Notes: generated by a model not told the origin, from the sequence alone. A DNA stretch of 49,479 bases from Oceaniradius stylonematis (GCF_003149475.2 NZ_QFWV02000008.1:497658-547136), one strand, 5' to 3'. Counted from the stretch's first letter, positions 1 to 9,194 are shown. A program made the numbers and translations.

Positions 1-1816
1 TCGGCTTCAGCCGCGGCAGCATGTTGATCTGCGCCCGGCTTTCCACCTGGAAGACGCCGATGGACTCGCCCCTTTGCAGCATGGCGTAGACATCCTGGTC
101 ATCGGGCGGAAAATCGGCGAGGGAAAGATCCCGGCCGCAATGATCACGCATCAGGTCCATGCATTTGCGGATGCAGGTCAGCATGCCCAGGCCCAGCACG
201 TCGACCTTCATCAGGCCGAGTGCGTCGATATCGTCCTTGTCCCATTCGATAAAGGTGCGCTCGTCCATCGCCGCATTGCCGATCGGCACGATGTCGTCGA
301 GCCGGTCGCGCGTCAGGACGAACCCGCCCACATGCTGGGACAGGTGCCGCGGAAAGCCGAGCAGTTGCGTGGCAAGATCGATGGCGCGTCCGATGACGGG
401 ATTGTCCGGATCAATGCCGGCTTCGCGCACATGCTTCTTGGCGATCTCGGTGCCCCAGCTGCCCCAGATCGTGCTTGCAAGGCGCGCCGTCACATCCTCG
501 GTCAGGCCCAGCGCCTTGCCCACCTCGCGAATGGCGCTGCGCGGCCGGTAGCTGATGACGGTGGCGGCAATGCCCGCCCGCTCGCGGCCATAACGCTGAT
601 AGATGTGCTGGATCACCTCCTCGCGCCGCTCATGCTCGAAATCGACATCGATGTCGGGTGGTTCCTTGCGCTCGGACGAGATGAAACGGGCAAACAGGAG
701 ATCATGCTCGGCCGGATCGACCGCGGTGATGCCGAGCACGTAGCAGACCGCCGAATTGGCCGCCGAGCCGCGCCCCTGGCACAAAATGCCCTGATCGTCG
801 GCAAAGCGCACAATGTCATGGATGGTCAGGAAATATTGCGCGTAATCGAGCTCGGCGATCAGCGCCAGCTCCTGTTCGAGCAGGCCGGCGACCTTGTCCG
901 GTATGCCGTCCGGATAGCAAAAGGGCGCGCGCCGCCAGACCAGTTCCTCGAGCCATTGCTGCGGCGATTTGCCGGGCGGGATCGGCTCTTCGGGATACTG
1001 GTAGGTCAGCTGGTCGAGCGAGAAATCGATGCGCGCCAGAAAATCGACCGTCTCTGCAACCGCCTCGGGCACATCGCGGAACAGCCGGGCCACTTCGTCC
1101 GGTGTCTTCAGATGGCGTTCGGCATTGGCCTGCAGCCGATAGCCGGCATTGTCCAGCGTACAGCCCTCGCGGATGCAGGTGACGACATCCTGCAGCGGGC
1201 GCTGACCCGGATCGTGATAGAGCGCATCGCCCACCGCGATCAGCGGGATGCCGCTCCGGCCGGCGATCGCCTTGAGACACAAAAGCCGCCTGCGATCGTC
1301 GCCGCGACAGGCCATGGATGCGGCCAGCCAGACCGCGCCGGGCGCGTGCGCGGAAATCCTTGAGAGGCGTCGAACCAGATCATCGGTGCGGTCGGGCGGC
1401 ATGACGATCAAAAGAAGGTCGCCGCAATGGCGCAGAAGATCGGCCTCGTGGATCAGGCAGCCGCCCTTTTCGGCACGGCGCTTGCCGAGCGTCAGAAGCC
1501 GGCACAGCCGGCCCCATCCGGCACGGTTTTCCGGATAGGCGATGATGTCGGGCGTATCATCGGCGAAGACCAGCCGCGCGCCCACCACATAGCGCAGCGG
1601 CAATTGCGCATCCTCGCCATGCACGTCCCGCCATGCCTTGCACGCGTCCCTGTAGGTGCTGTGGCCGCGCACGACGCCGGCCACCGTGTTGCGGTCGGCG
1701 ATGCCGATGCCCGCAAGGCCCAGTTCGAGCGCGCGCATCACGAAATCGCCCGGATGCGACGCGCCCCGCAAAAACGAGAAATTGGTCGATACCGCCAGTT
1801 CCGCATATCGGTTCAT
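1..1816 (-). CDS. dnaE2: Error-prone DNA polymerase DnaE2 (3' end cut by window)
   Basis: Second-copy alpha subunit of C-family DNA polymerase, used for translesion synthesis in damage-induced mutagenesis with ImuA and ImuB. About 605 residues are present; the C-terminal part runs off position 1. The frame opens with a PHP-type N-terminus (MNRYAELAVSTNFSFLRGAS) and continues through the palm region, with GRGSAANSAVCYVLGIT and the catalytic acidic stretch PPDIDVDFEHERREEV. The start ATG overlaps the imuB stop as ATGA, so the two are translationally coupled. It is the last visible gene of the LexA-controlled imuA-imuB-dnaE2 operon. Alternatives are unlikely: replicative DnaE1 is not found in this context. 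Confidence 0.95.
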   Translation of the reverse strand, partial: MNRYAELAVSTNFSFLRGASHPGDFVMRALELGLAGIGIADRNTVAGVVRGHSTYRDACKAWRDVHGEDAQLPLRYVVGARLVFADDTPDIIAYPENRAGWGRLCRLLTLGKRRAEKGGCLIHEADLLRHCGDLLLIVMPPDRTDDLVRRLSRISAHAPGAVWLAASMACRGDDRRRLLCLKAIAGRSGIPLIAVGDALYHDPGQRPLQDVVTCIREGCTLDNAGYRLQANAERHLKTPDEVARLFRDVPEAVAETVDFLARIDFSLDQLTYQYPEEPIPPGKSPQQWLEELVWRRAPFCYPDGIPDKVAGLLEQELALIAELDYAQYFLTIHDIVRFADDQGILCQGRGSAANSAVCYVLGITAVDPAEHDLLFARFISSERKEPPDIDVDFEHERREEVIQHIYQRYGRERAGIAATVISYRPRSAIREVGKALGLTEDVTARLASTIWGSWGTEIAKKHVREAGIDPDNPVIGRAIDLATQLLGFPRHLSQHVGGFVLTRDRLDDIVPIGNAAMDERTFIEWDKDDIDALGLMKVDVLGLGMLTCIRKCMDLMRDHCGRDLSLADFPPDDQDVYAMLQRGESIGVFQVESRAQINMLPRLKP

Positions 1817-3378
1817 GCGAACAGCCCGTGCATGAACCAGCGGGGATGGTGCGGCAATTCCTCGTAAAGACCGTGACGGAAAATCCAGAAGCGGCGGCCA
1901 TGGCTGTCCTCGACGCAATAATAATCGCGCGTCCTGCTGCCTTCGTCGCCGCGCCACCATTCTGGCGCGATCCGCTCCGGCCCTTCGGCGCGCGCGATCT
2001 CGTGCAGCACGCGCCGCCAACGGAACCTGAGCGGCGGCCCGTCCGGGATCTCGGCCAGCGCCTCGATCGGCTGGGGCTGGGCGAACAGATGCACCGGACG
2101 CATGGGACGCGCATCGGCCGGAGCCATTTGCCAGTGCGTGGCTTGGGCGGCCGCATGCCCGGCAGGCATGGCACGCACGGCCTCTTCGGGGATATGGGTT
2201 TCGGCGGGAACAAACTGCGTCACCGCATGCCGGCCGAACCGGGTGCTCAGCCGGTCGATCAGCGCCGTTACGTCCTCATCCTCGACCTGACGGCCGTCCA
2301 GCGTGTGCTGGGCCGTTTCCAGAGCCGCCGACACCGGCACCGACAGCCGGATCAGATCATAGCCGTAGCCGGGATCGAGGGGATCGCCGAGCGTGTCGAT
2401 CCGTTCCCGGAAAAGCCGCGTGACGACCTCGGGCGCCCGGACCGGTCGCGCCGTCTCGATCGTCAGCCGGCTGACCGTGCCATCGGTACGGAACAGCGCC
2501 GCATCGAAGCGCCGCCCGCCATGCCCGCGCTTTTCCAGACTGTCGGCGGCGTGGCCCGCGAGCGCTTCGAGCGTCGCCAGCACATCGCCTGTCTGTGTCA
2601 GCGGTTCGGCGAAGCGGCGCTCGGCGCTGCAGACCGGCACAGGCCGGCGCGGCGCGATCGCAATGTTCTCGCCGCCCTGAAGCCTGACGAGGCGTGCCGC
2701 CAGCGCCGCGCCGAAACGCGCGACCAGCGGTTTGTGCGGCCGGCATGCCAGATCGCCGACCGTCTTCAGCCCGGCGCGCAGCAATGCCGTCATGGTCTCG
2801 GCGCCCGCCTCGAGCGCGGCCACGGGCAATGGCGCGACGGCCGCGGCCTCCCCGCCCGGTGCGACGATCACATGTGGCTGGCCGAAGCGCGCCAGCGCAC
2901 GCGCCGCCTGCGGCGTGCCGGCAAGGGCCGTGCGCACCTGCGTTGTCCCGTGCGACAGGCGCGCGACGAGATCGTCGAGCAAGCCCTTTTCGCCGCCGAA
3001 CAGATGGGCGCAGCCGGTGATGTCCAGAACCAGCCCGTCGGGCGCATCGAGTGCCGTCATCGGCGTGTAGCGGTCGCAGAAATCGGCGATCCGTTCGAGC
3101 CACGCCGCATCGGCCGCATGGTCCATTTCGACGGCGGCAAGCTGCGGCACCCGCGCCCGCGCATCGGCCAGGGTGAGCCCCGGCGTCAAACCGATGTCCA
3201 TGGCTTTCCGGTCGACCCGCACGACGCGCAGCGCATTGTTGTGCTTTTCGGTGAAGCACAGCGGCGCGTCAGCCTGTGCGTGCGAGCCGTTCGACTGGCG
3301 CCGGAACCGGTCGCTTGTCAGGAACGGCAGCCACACTGCCAGATACCGTCGCGGCATGCCGGAAACGCTTTCGTTCAT
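1813..3378 (-). CDS. imuB: ImuB, Y-family polymerase homologue of the SOS mutasome
   Basis: 521-residue DinB/UmuC-like protein that in other bacteria bridges DnaE2, ImuA and the sliding clamp. The Y-family fold is visible from RRYLAVWLPFL near the N-terminus through the palm, thumb and little finger. The region where active Y polymerases carry the catalytic Asp-Glu pair reads APDGLVLDITGCAHLFGGE without that pair, as is usual for ImuB, so it is probably a non-catalytic hub. The start at 3378 is chosen because GGAG lies 7 bases upstream; an ATG at 3357 has no such site. The gene overlaps imuA by 110 bases and dnaE2 by 4. Confidence 0.93.
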   Translation of the reverse strand: MNESVSGMPRRYLAVWLPFLTSDRFRRQSNGSHAQADAPLCFTEKHNNALRVVRVDRKAMDIGLTPGLTLADARARVPQLAAVEMDHAADAAWLERIADFCDRYTPMTALDAPDGLVLDITGCAHLFGGEKGLLDDLVARLSHGTTQVRTALAGTPQAARALARFGQPHVIVAPGGEAAAVAPLPVAALEAGAETMTALLRAGLKTVGDLACRPHKPLVARFGAALAARLVRLQGGENIAIAPRRPVPVCSAERRFAEPLTQTGDVLATLEALAGHAADSLEKRGHGGRRFDAALFRTDGTVSRLTIETARPVRAPEVVTRLFRERIDTLGDPLDPGYGYDLIRLSVPVSAALETAQHTLDGRQVEDEDVTALIDRLSTRFGRHAVTQFVPAETHIPEEAVRAMPAGHAAAQATHWQMAPADARPMRPVHLFAQPQPIEALAEIPDGPPLRFRWRRVLHEIARAEGPERIAPEWWRGDEGSRTRDYYCVEDSHGRRFWIFRHGLYEELPHHPRWFMHGLFA

Positions 3379-4057
3379 GATCCCACTCCAGATGCCAGCG
3401 CTGGCCGGATGCGCCGGCGCGGTTGCGCAACAAGGTGATGTCGAAGGCCGGCCTGCCTGGCGCATTGGCGGCCAGCGCACGGGACGGCGCCGCCGCAACC
3501 TGCCAGCGTGTCTGCGCAACGCTCGGACCCGGCTCGGCGGCCAGCCGCATGAGGAGCGGCGTCGTGCCCGATGCTTCGGCGGCAAGCGCAAGCCGGCGCG
3601 TCGCCGTCAGATCGAGGCTCCTGGGCATGCCCCAGAGTTCGATCAGGACCGCGCCCAGCGCCGCGCAGCGCACCGCCTCCAGCGCGGCGCGCAACCCGTC
3701 CTCGGGCCGCCGCGCCCGCACATGGATGATATGGGCCGGATCGAGCCCCAGCGCCGCGAGCCCCGGCATGAACAAAGGGCCGGCCTCGGTTTCCGAAAAA
3801 CCCTGGCGGATCCAGACGATCCTGCCCGCATCGCCTGAAATGCATTGCGCCAGGCCGGCGCAAAAACCCGTCAGCGCCGCCGCATCCGCCGCTTGCGCCG
3901 CAAACATTTCGTGCAGGGCGCCGCGCGCCAGCGCGCTGCCCAGCGCCGCGTCGGCCCTTTCCGCCCCCAGCGTCACAAAGCCTTGCTGGTCCGTCGGCTT
4001 CTGCATGGGCGCCAGGGCCGTGATCTGACGCTGCAATTCGATCAGTGTCGGTTGCAT
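3269..4057 (-). CDS. imuA: ImuA, RecA/SulA-like SOS mutagenesis protein
   Basis: 262-residue protein of the ImuA family, a RecA-fold relative that accompanies ImuB and DnaE2. It keeps the family layout (QGFVTLGAERADAALGSALA early, GRIVWIRQGF, WQVAAAPSRALAANAPGRP late) and ends near the usual WDHERKRF stretch. The start at 4057 is the ATG closest to the LexA box, leaving 13 bases between them; a second ATG at 4069 would sit almost on the operator. Its 3' end is shared with the first 110 bases of imuB in another frame. Confidence 0.92.
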   Translation of the reverse strand: MQPTLIELQRQITALAPMQKPTDQQGFVTLGAERADAALGSALARGALHEMFAAQAADAAALTGFCAGLAQCISGDAGRIVWIRQGFSETEAGPLFMPGLAALGLDPAHIIHVRARRPEDGLRAALEAVRCAALGAVLIELWGMPRSLDLTATRRLALAAEASGTTPLLMRLAAEPGPSVAQTRWQVAAAPSRALAANAPGRPAFDITLLRNRAGASGQRWHLEWDHERKRFRHAATVSGSVAAVPDKRPVPAPVERLARTG

Positions 4058-4070
4058 GAAAATCCACAAT

Positions 4071-4085
4071 GTTCACTTTTTGTTC
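4071..4085 (-). promoter_or_regulatory. LexA box of imuA-imuB-dnaE2
   Basis: GTTC-N7-GTTC (4071-4074 and 4082-4085) is an exact match to the alphaproteobacterial SOS operator, established for LexA in this class. It lies just downstream of a -10 element and 13 bases before the imuA start, where bound LexA would block transcription initiation. Confidence 0.92.
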
Positions 4086-4087
4086 TT

Positions 4088-4116
4088 ATTACATGACAAC
4101 CCTTCGCCAGAGTCAA
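4088..4116 (-). promoter_or_regulatory. Sigma-70-type promoter of imuA
   Basis: On the minus strand TTGACT (4116-4111) and TGTAAT (4093-4088) are separated by 17 bases. The expected transcription start falls inside the LexA box. Confidence 0.7.
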
Positions 4117-4321
4117 TTCACAAGGCGGATCGTCGATGCTCGGACATCCGGCCAGCCCGTCCGTACACGGATGCCCGGTGCCGGACGGAGATGCTCCGGA
4201 CCATGCCTCCATCAATTCAGAGCACGGCCGATTGGACGCCGGACACCCTGCGACAATCGCGCCGGAACCGGACCGGCTTCTTGTTCGTTGGCGGCCTGAC
4301 GCAGCATTCGGGAGCACACTC

Positions 4322-4543
4322 ATGGCGGACATCAAGGTCGGCGACACGGTCACATGGTCCTGGGGCGACGGCACGGCCAAAGGCTCCGTGACCGAACGGT
4401 TCACCGACAAGGTGACGCGGACGCTGAAAGGCACCGAGGTCACACGAAATGCCGGCGACGAGGATCCGGCGTTCCTGATCGAACAGGACGATGGCGACCA
4501 GGTGCTCAAATCGGGCAGCGAACTCGACCATGCCGACGGCTGA
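4322..4543 (+). CDS. Small DUF2945-like (HVA1/TUDOR) protein
   Basis: 73-residue protein beginning MADIKVGDTVTWSWGDGTAKG and rich in charged residues. The pattern of a short beta-barrel with GDxVxWxWGxGxAxGxV resembles the DUF2945 or hypervirulence-associated TUDOR domain family; function is unknown. The start has GGAG about 8 bases upstream. Its last 14 bases overlap the start of the topoisomerase IB gene, so the two are probably co-expressed. The upstream 236 bases to imuA hold the divergent promoters and no other gene that I can support. Confidence 0.75.
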   Translation: MADIKVGDTVTWSWGDGTAKGSVTERFTDKVTRTLKGTEVTRNAGDEDPAFLIEQDDGDQVLKSGSELDHADG

Positions 4544-5537
4544 CGACGCGCCGCCGCCCGGCCTCGTCTATTATCCCGACAGCCGGCCCGGCATTCGCCG
4601 CAAGCGGCACGGGCGCGGCTTCACCTATCTGGCGGCCGACGGCACGCGGATCGACTGCGCGCGCGAACGGGCGCGCCTGAAGGCCCTCGCGGTTCCGCCC
4701 GCCTATGAGGATGTTTGGATGTCGCCGCTCGCCAACGGCCATCTGCAGGCGACCGGCCGCGACGCGCGCCGCCGCAAGCAGTATCGCTATCATCCCGACT
4801 GGACCAAAGCCCGCTCCGACGGCAAGTTCGACCAACTGGCAACGTTCGGAGCAACCCTGCCCGCGCTGCGCCGCTGGATCGCCGACCGCCTGACCGGCGA
4901 GGTCGGCGACCTTGAAACGGCGGTCGCCGCTGTCCTGGCGCTGATCGACCGCGGCGCCCTGCGCGTCGGCGATCCCGGCTACACCGCCGACAATGGCAGC
5001 TTCGGCGCAACGACGCTGCGCAACCGGCATGTCCGGTTCGACGGCACGCGTGTGCATCTCGACTTCGTCGCCAAGGGCGGCAAGCGCGTGCACCAGACGG
5101 TGGTCGGCGCGCAATTGCAGCGCGTCCTTCAGCGCAGCCGCGACCTGCCCGGCAGCGAACTGGTCACATGGCTCGCCGACGACGGCACGCCGCGCATTGT
5201 CCGCTCGGAGCATCTGGGCGACGTGCTTGCGCGCATCTGCGGCGATGGCACCACCGCCAAGAGCTTGCGCACCTGGCACGGCACCCATGCCGCCTTCATG
5301 GCCGCCACGAAACCCGAACCGCTGACCATCCGGATCATGAGCGAAGCGGCGGCCGAACGGCTGAACAACACGCCGTCCATCGCGCGAACGAGCTACATCC
5401 ATCCGGCGATCATCGCGCTCGCCGAATTGTCCGACGACGAACGCGCGACGCGGCTGGATGCTCTGGGCGACGACACGCGCGACGGCCTGCGCCGGGGCGA
5501 GGCTGCGCTGCTCGCCTGTCTGCGAGAGGCGGCCTGA
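4530..5537 (+). CDS. DNA topoisomerase IB (poxvirus/eukaryotic type)
   Basis: 335-residue type IB topoisomerase, which relaxes supercoils through a 3'-phosphotyrosyl intermediate. Visible family marks are YYPDSRPGIRRKRHGRGFTY at the N-terminus, GSFGATTLRNRHV, the active-site stretch SLRTWHGTHAAF and the nucleophile region NNTPSIARTSYIHPAI with the catalytic Tyr. The start at 4530 begins MPTADD and overlaps the preceding small gene by 14 bases. The gene ends 9 bases from the convergent deacetylase gene. Such enzymes are scattered accessory genes in Rhizobiales. Confidence 0.93.
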   Translation: MPTADDAPPPGLVYYPDSRPGIRRKRHGRGFTYLAADGTRIDCARERARLKALAVPPAYEDVWMSPLANGHLQATGRDARRRKQYRYHPDWTKARSDGKFDQLATFGATLPALRRWIADRLTGEVGDLETAVAAVLALIDRGALRVGDPGYTADNGSFGATTLRNRHVRFDGTRVHLDFVAKGGKRVHQTVVGAQLQRVLQRSRDLPGSELVTWLADDGTPRIVRSEHLGDVLARICGDGTTAKSLRTWHGTHAAFMAATKPEPLTIRIMSEAAAERLNNTPSIARTSYIHPAIIALAELSDDERATRLDALGDDTRDGLRRGEAALLACLREAA

Positions 5538-5546
5538 CAGGCCGCG

Positions 5547-6575
5547 TCAGACACAAAACCCTTCGAGCACGTTGATCGTGTTGATGCCGACCTCCTCGAC
5601 CGCATAGCCGCCCTCCATCAGGAACAATGTCGGCAGCCCGAGCGCGGCGATGTCGGCCCCCATCGTCGAAAAGTCATTCGATGTCAGCTTGAAGAAGCTG
5701 ATCGGGTCCTTTTCGAACGTATCGACGCCCAGCGAGACGATGACGAGGCCGGGATCGAAACGCGCGATGCGCTCCATCGCCTTGCCGAGCGCGGCGCGCC
5801 AGACATCGAACCCGGTTCCCGGCGGCATGGGCAGGTTGAGGTTGAAGCCCTCGCCGGCGCCGCTGCCCGTCTCGTCGGCAAAGCCAAGGAAATGCGGAAA
5901 CGCCTGATCGGGGTCGCCATGCAGCGAAATGAACAGCACATCGTCGCGGTCGTAGAAGATCTCCTGCGTGCCGTTGCCATGGTGAAAGTCGACATCGAGG
6001 ATCGCAACCCGTTCGATGCCCTTGTCGCGCGCATGCTGCGCCGCGATCGCCGCATTGTTGAAGAAGCAGTAACCGCCATACTGGTCGGTCGCCGCATGGT
6101 GGCCCGGCGGACGGCACAGGCCGAACGCCGTGCGTGCGCCGCCGATCACAAGGTCGGCCGACGTCAGCGCCACGTCCTTGGACGCCAGCGCCGCCTCCCA
6201 TGTGCCGTCCGAGATCGAGGTCTCCGACGCAAGGCAATAATAGCCGAGCTGCGCTTCGAAATGGGCCGGGATGCGATCCGGGCGCATGGTGCGCGCCGGC
6301 CAGACCGTCACGATCGCCTCTCCCTGATGGCCGAGCGCGCTCCAGTTGGCCCAAGCGTTTTCCAGAAACGCCGCATAACCCGCATCGTGCACCGCGAGCA
6401 CCGGCGCCATGCCGTGCGCGCGCGGCGGTACGATGGCGCCGAAGCCGCGCTTTTCCGCTTCGGCCAGAATGAAGTCGATCCGCTCGGGACATTCGAACGG
6501 CGGCACCAGCTGGCCGCCATAGAGTTCGGTCCTGGCGCTGCGTTTGCGGTGCTCTTCGGTGTAGACGATCTTCAT
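5547..6575 (-). CDS. Acetylpolyamine amidohydrolase-type zinc deacetylase
   Basis: 342-residue member of the class II histone deacetylase superfamily, close in layout to bacterial acetylpolyamine amidohydrolase, which removes acetyl groups from N-acetylated polyamines. The zinc ligands are visible as Asp196 and His198 (DVDFHHGNGT) and Asp285 (SLGVD); the catalytic His pair is His159-160 (CRPPGHHAA) and the transition-state Tyr is Tyr324 (EGGY). These sit one position later than in the well-studied Mycoplana enzyme as I recall its numbering. The start overlaps the livM-like stop as ATGA, so it is the last gene of the importer operon. Its true substrate could be another acyl-amine. Confidence 0.9.
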   Translation of the reverse strand: MKIVYTEEHRKRSARTELYGGQLVPPFECPERIDFILAEAEKRGFGAIVPPRAHGMAPVLAVHDAGYAAFLENAWANWSALGHQGEAIVTVWPARTMRPDRIPAHFEAQLGYYCLASETSISDGTWEAALASKDVALTSADLVIGGARTAFGLCRPPGHHAATDQYGGYCFFNNAAIAAQHARDKGIERVAILDVDFHHGNGTQEIFYDRDDVLFISLHGDPDQAFPHFLGFADETGSGAGEGFNLNLPMPPGTGFDVWRAALGKAMERIARFDPGLVIVSLGVDTFEKDPISFFKLTSNDFSTMGADIAALGLPTLFLMEGGYAVEEVGINTINVLEGFCV

Positions 6576-7603
6576 TGATGGGTGTCCGTTGCGGTGGTTG
6601 ATCGGTTCTGGCCCGCCGGCCGGGAGATGATGGCGCGCAGCCCGCCGACCCCGCCGGCGATGCCTTTGGGCAGGAAGACGACGAACAGGACGATCGAAAG
6701 ACCCAGGACGATCGACCGCGCGTCGCCCAGTTCCTTGGCGAATTCGACGACGATCATCATCACGCCGGCGCCGACCAGCGGTCCCCATGTCGATCCCAGC
6801 CCGCCGACGATCACCATGGCGAGCACGAACATCAGCGTCGAGAACTCGAACAGGGAGGGACCGGCGAAGCGGAAATGGCCGGCATAGACGGCACCGGCGA
6901 GGCCGGTCAGAAGCGCCGAACTGGCAAAGGCGATCAACTGGTAGCGCTGCCGGTCGATGCCGCGGCTCGACGCGTAGCCGACATTGTCGCGGATGGCGCG
7001 GAACGCCAGACCCAGCCGTCCGTGAATGATGACGACGAGCGCGACAAGGCTCAGCACGAAGACGGCCCAGACGACATAGTAATGGCCGACGATCCAGTCG
7101 CCGCGCAGGATCGGCCGGAACCCGAAATCGGAAAAGCGCGAAAAGCCGGTCGATCCGCCGAACAATTGCTGGCAATTGTTCTGGATCAGCGCGAAGCAGT
7201 GCGTGTCGGTGACGATCAGGATGCGCACCATCTCGGCGATGGCGAAGGTCAACAGCGCGACATAGGCGCCGGTCAGCCGCAGGCAGGCCAACCCGATCAA
7301 CAGCGCCAGCACCATGGCGGCAAAGGCAGCCAGCGGGATCGCCAGCCAGATCGACAGGCCCGCCAGTTGCGTGCCCATCGCCACGCCATAGGCGCCGCAC
7401 GCGAAGAACAGCAGTTGCGCCAGTGAGAAGACGCCCGCATGGCCCATCAAAAGATTCCAGTTCATCGCCACCATCGCCCAGATGAAGAAGACGATGACCT
7501 CGCCCAGAAGATAGCGCTCGCCGACGAACAGCGGCACGGCGGCAAAGCCCACGGCAATCACCAGCGCAATCGCCAGATGCTTGTTCAATTCGCCCGCAAG
7601 CAT
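6572..7603 (-). CDS. ABC importer permease, LivM type
   Basis: 343-residue inner membrane permease of the branched-chain amino acid/urea/amide (HAAT) import family. It has about nine hydrophobic segments, the family stretch GVFSLAQLLFFACGAYG and the cytoplasmic-loop signature GLAFRAIRDN for contact with the ATPases. The ATG shares one base with the stop of the preceding permease gene. With the LivH, LivG and LivF partners and a binding protein in one operon the importer is complete. Substrate is not fixed by the permease; the flanking deacetylases suggest an acylated amine. Confidence 0.9.
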   Translation of the reverse strand: MLAGELNKHLAIALVIAVGFAAVPLFVGERYLLGEVIVFFIWAMVAMNWNLLMGHAGVFSLAQLLFFACGAYGVAMGTQLAGLSIWLAIPLAAFAAMVLALLIGLACLRLTGAYVALLTFAIAEMVRILIVTDTHCFALIQNNCQQLFGGSTGFSRFSDFGFRPILRGDWIVGHYYVVWAVFVLSLVALVVIIHGRLGLAFRAIRDNVGYASSRGIDRQRYQLIAFASSALLTGLAGAVYAGHFRFAGPSLFEFSTLMFVLAMVIVGGLGSTWGPLVGAGVMMIVVEFAKELGDARSIVLGLSIVLFVVFLPKGIAGGVGGLRAIISRPAGQNRSTTATDTHQ

Positions 7604-8481
7604 CACAGCCGCACCACCTTTTCCGTGCCGAACAGGCCTTGCGGACGCCAGATGAGGATGGCGATCACCAGCAAAAGCATGACCGGAAAGCCGAACCGCA
7701 CGCCGACATAATACTGGATCGCCGCTTCCAGCAGCCCCAGCGCGAACGCGGCAACGCCGGCGCCCCACGCATTGCCGAGGCCTGCCACCACGCAGATCAC
7801 GAACGCCTTGAGCAGCGGATCGCCGCCCATCGACGGCGACAGCGTCGACAGGGACGAGATCATCACGCCGGCGACGCCGGCGAGCGCGCCGGCCAGCGCC
7901 ATCACCTGCAGATAGACGCTGTTGGTGCGCACGCCCATCAACTGCGCCGCCTCGCGGTTGATCGCGGTGGCGCGGATGGCCATGCCGAAGCGCGTCTTCA
8001 AAAGCAGCCAGGCAACCGCGCCGATCAAGACCAGCGCAACCGCGACGATCACCAGCGACTGCCGTGCGACGGCCACATCGAACAGGCGCACGACGCCCTC
8101 GACGCGCACCGGCTGCGGATAGGGATAGCCGCCGAACAGTTTCAGGACAAAGTCCTGCAACAGGATGGCAAGACCGGCCGTCGCGACGATGACATTGGTC
8201 TCGAACGCCTTGGAGCGCAGCATGAATCGCACCATCGCAAGGTGCGTTGCGACACCCATCGCCGCGCCGGCCGCCATTGCCGCAACAACCGCGGCGACCA
8301 GCGGCAGGCCGAGCTGCCCGGCGGCGGCGTAGGCCGCATAGGCGCCGATCGTCATAAACAGGCCGTGCGCCATGTTGAACATGCCCAGCGTGCCGAAGAT
8401 CAGCGACAGGCCGACAGCAGCAAGCGCGTACATCGCGCCAAGCGTCGTGCCGGTCACGACGATCTGGATGACGATATCCAT
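7603..8481 (-). CDS. ABC importer permease, LivH type
   Basis: 292-residue permease with eight or so membrane segments and the LivH hallmarks GTTLGAMYALAAVGLSLIFG and MFNMAHG near the N-terminus, and TRFGMAIRATAINREAAQLMG as the ATPase-contact loop. I chose ATG at 8481; a TTG at 8487 would overlap the ATPase gene. It pairs with the LivM-type permease immediately downstream. Confidence 0.9.
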   Translation of the reverse strand: MDIVIQIVVTGTTLGAMYALAAVGLSLIFGTLGMFNMAHGLFMTIGAYAAYAAAGQLGLPLVAAVVAAMAAGAAMGVATHLAMVRFMLRSKAFETNVIVATAGLAILLQDFVLKLFGGYPYPQPVRVEGVVRLFDVAVARQSLVIVAVALVLIGAVAWLLLKTRFGMAIRATAINREAAQLMGVRTNSVYLQVMALAGALAGVAGVMISSLSTLSPSMGGDPLLKAFVICVVAGLGNAWGAGVAAFALGLLEAAIQYYVGVRFGFPVMLLLVIAILIWRPQGLFGTEKVVRL

Positions 8482-8483
8482 GC

Positions 8484-9194
8484 TCAATGCCCGCCCAGAT
8501 AGGTTTCAAGAATGTCGCGCGATCCGGCCACCTCGGCGGCCGTTCCCGACCATTCGATCCGGCCCGCATCCATGAGGCAGATGCGGTCGGCGATGCCGAT
8601 CAGGCGGCTTGGATTTTCCTCGACCACCAGGAAGGCGCGGTCGGCGCGCGAAAGGCCGCGCAGCCCTTCGTAGATCTGCTCGATGATCAGCGGCGCAAGG
8701 CCGAGCGACGGCTCGTCGATCATCATCACCTTGCCGCCGGCCATCAGACCGCGCCCTATGCCGACCATGCGCCGTTCGCCGCCCGAAAGGCTGCTGGCCG
8801 ACTGGCCGCGCCGCTCGGCAAGGCGCGGAAAGAAGGCGTAGACCTCCTCGAGCGCGCCCGGGACCTCGGAGGCACTGCGCAGATAGGCACCCATGCGCAA
8901 ATTCTCCTCGACGCTCATCTCGCCGAAAAGCTGGTCGCCCTGCGGCACGTGCACAAGGCCCGCCGCGACCCGCTCGTGGACCATCGCCGTCTCGATCGCC
9001 TGGCCGAAGATACGGATGGCGCCCGACCGGGCCGGCACCAGTCCGGAAACGGTTTTAAGCAATGTGGTCTTTCCGTGCCCGTTCGGCCCGATCAGCGCCG
9101 CCATGGTGCCCGGTTCGATGTCCAGCGACACGCCGTGCAGCACCGGCCGGTTGTGATAGCCCGCCACAAGATCGCTGACCGAGAGCGCCGCCAT
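8484..9194 (-). CDS. ABC importer ATPase, LivF type
   Basis: 236-residue ATP-binding subunit. Walker A is GPNGHGKTT, the signature is SLSGGERRMVGIGRGLM, and Walker B is VMMIDEPSLGLAP. It has the short LivF length and no C-terminal extension. The ATG at 9194 shares a base with the LivG stop; GTG at 9197 is the other option. It forms the ATPase pair with the LivG-type subunit. Confidence 0.9.
   Translation of the reverse strand: MAALSVSDLVAGYHNRPVLHGVSLDIEPGTMAALIGPNGHGKTTLLKTVSGLVPARSGAIRIFGQAIETAMVHERVAAGLVHVPQGDQLFGEMSVEENLRMGAYLRSASEVPGALEEVYAFFPRLAERRGQSASSLSGGERRMVGIGRGLMAGGKVMMIDEPSLGLAPLIIEQIYEGLRGLSRADRAFLVVEENPSRLIGIADRICLMDAGRIEWSGTAAEVAGSRDILETYLGGH

Noticed and set aside
5547-7400. 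A 617-codon open frame that fuses the deacetylase with a long N-terminal part
   Set aside because: Its N-terminal half is an out-of-frame reading of the LivM-type permease gene; the true start is the ATG at 6575 overlapping the permease stop.
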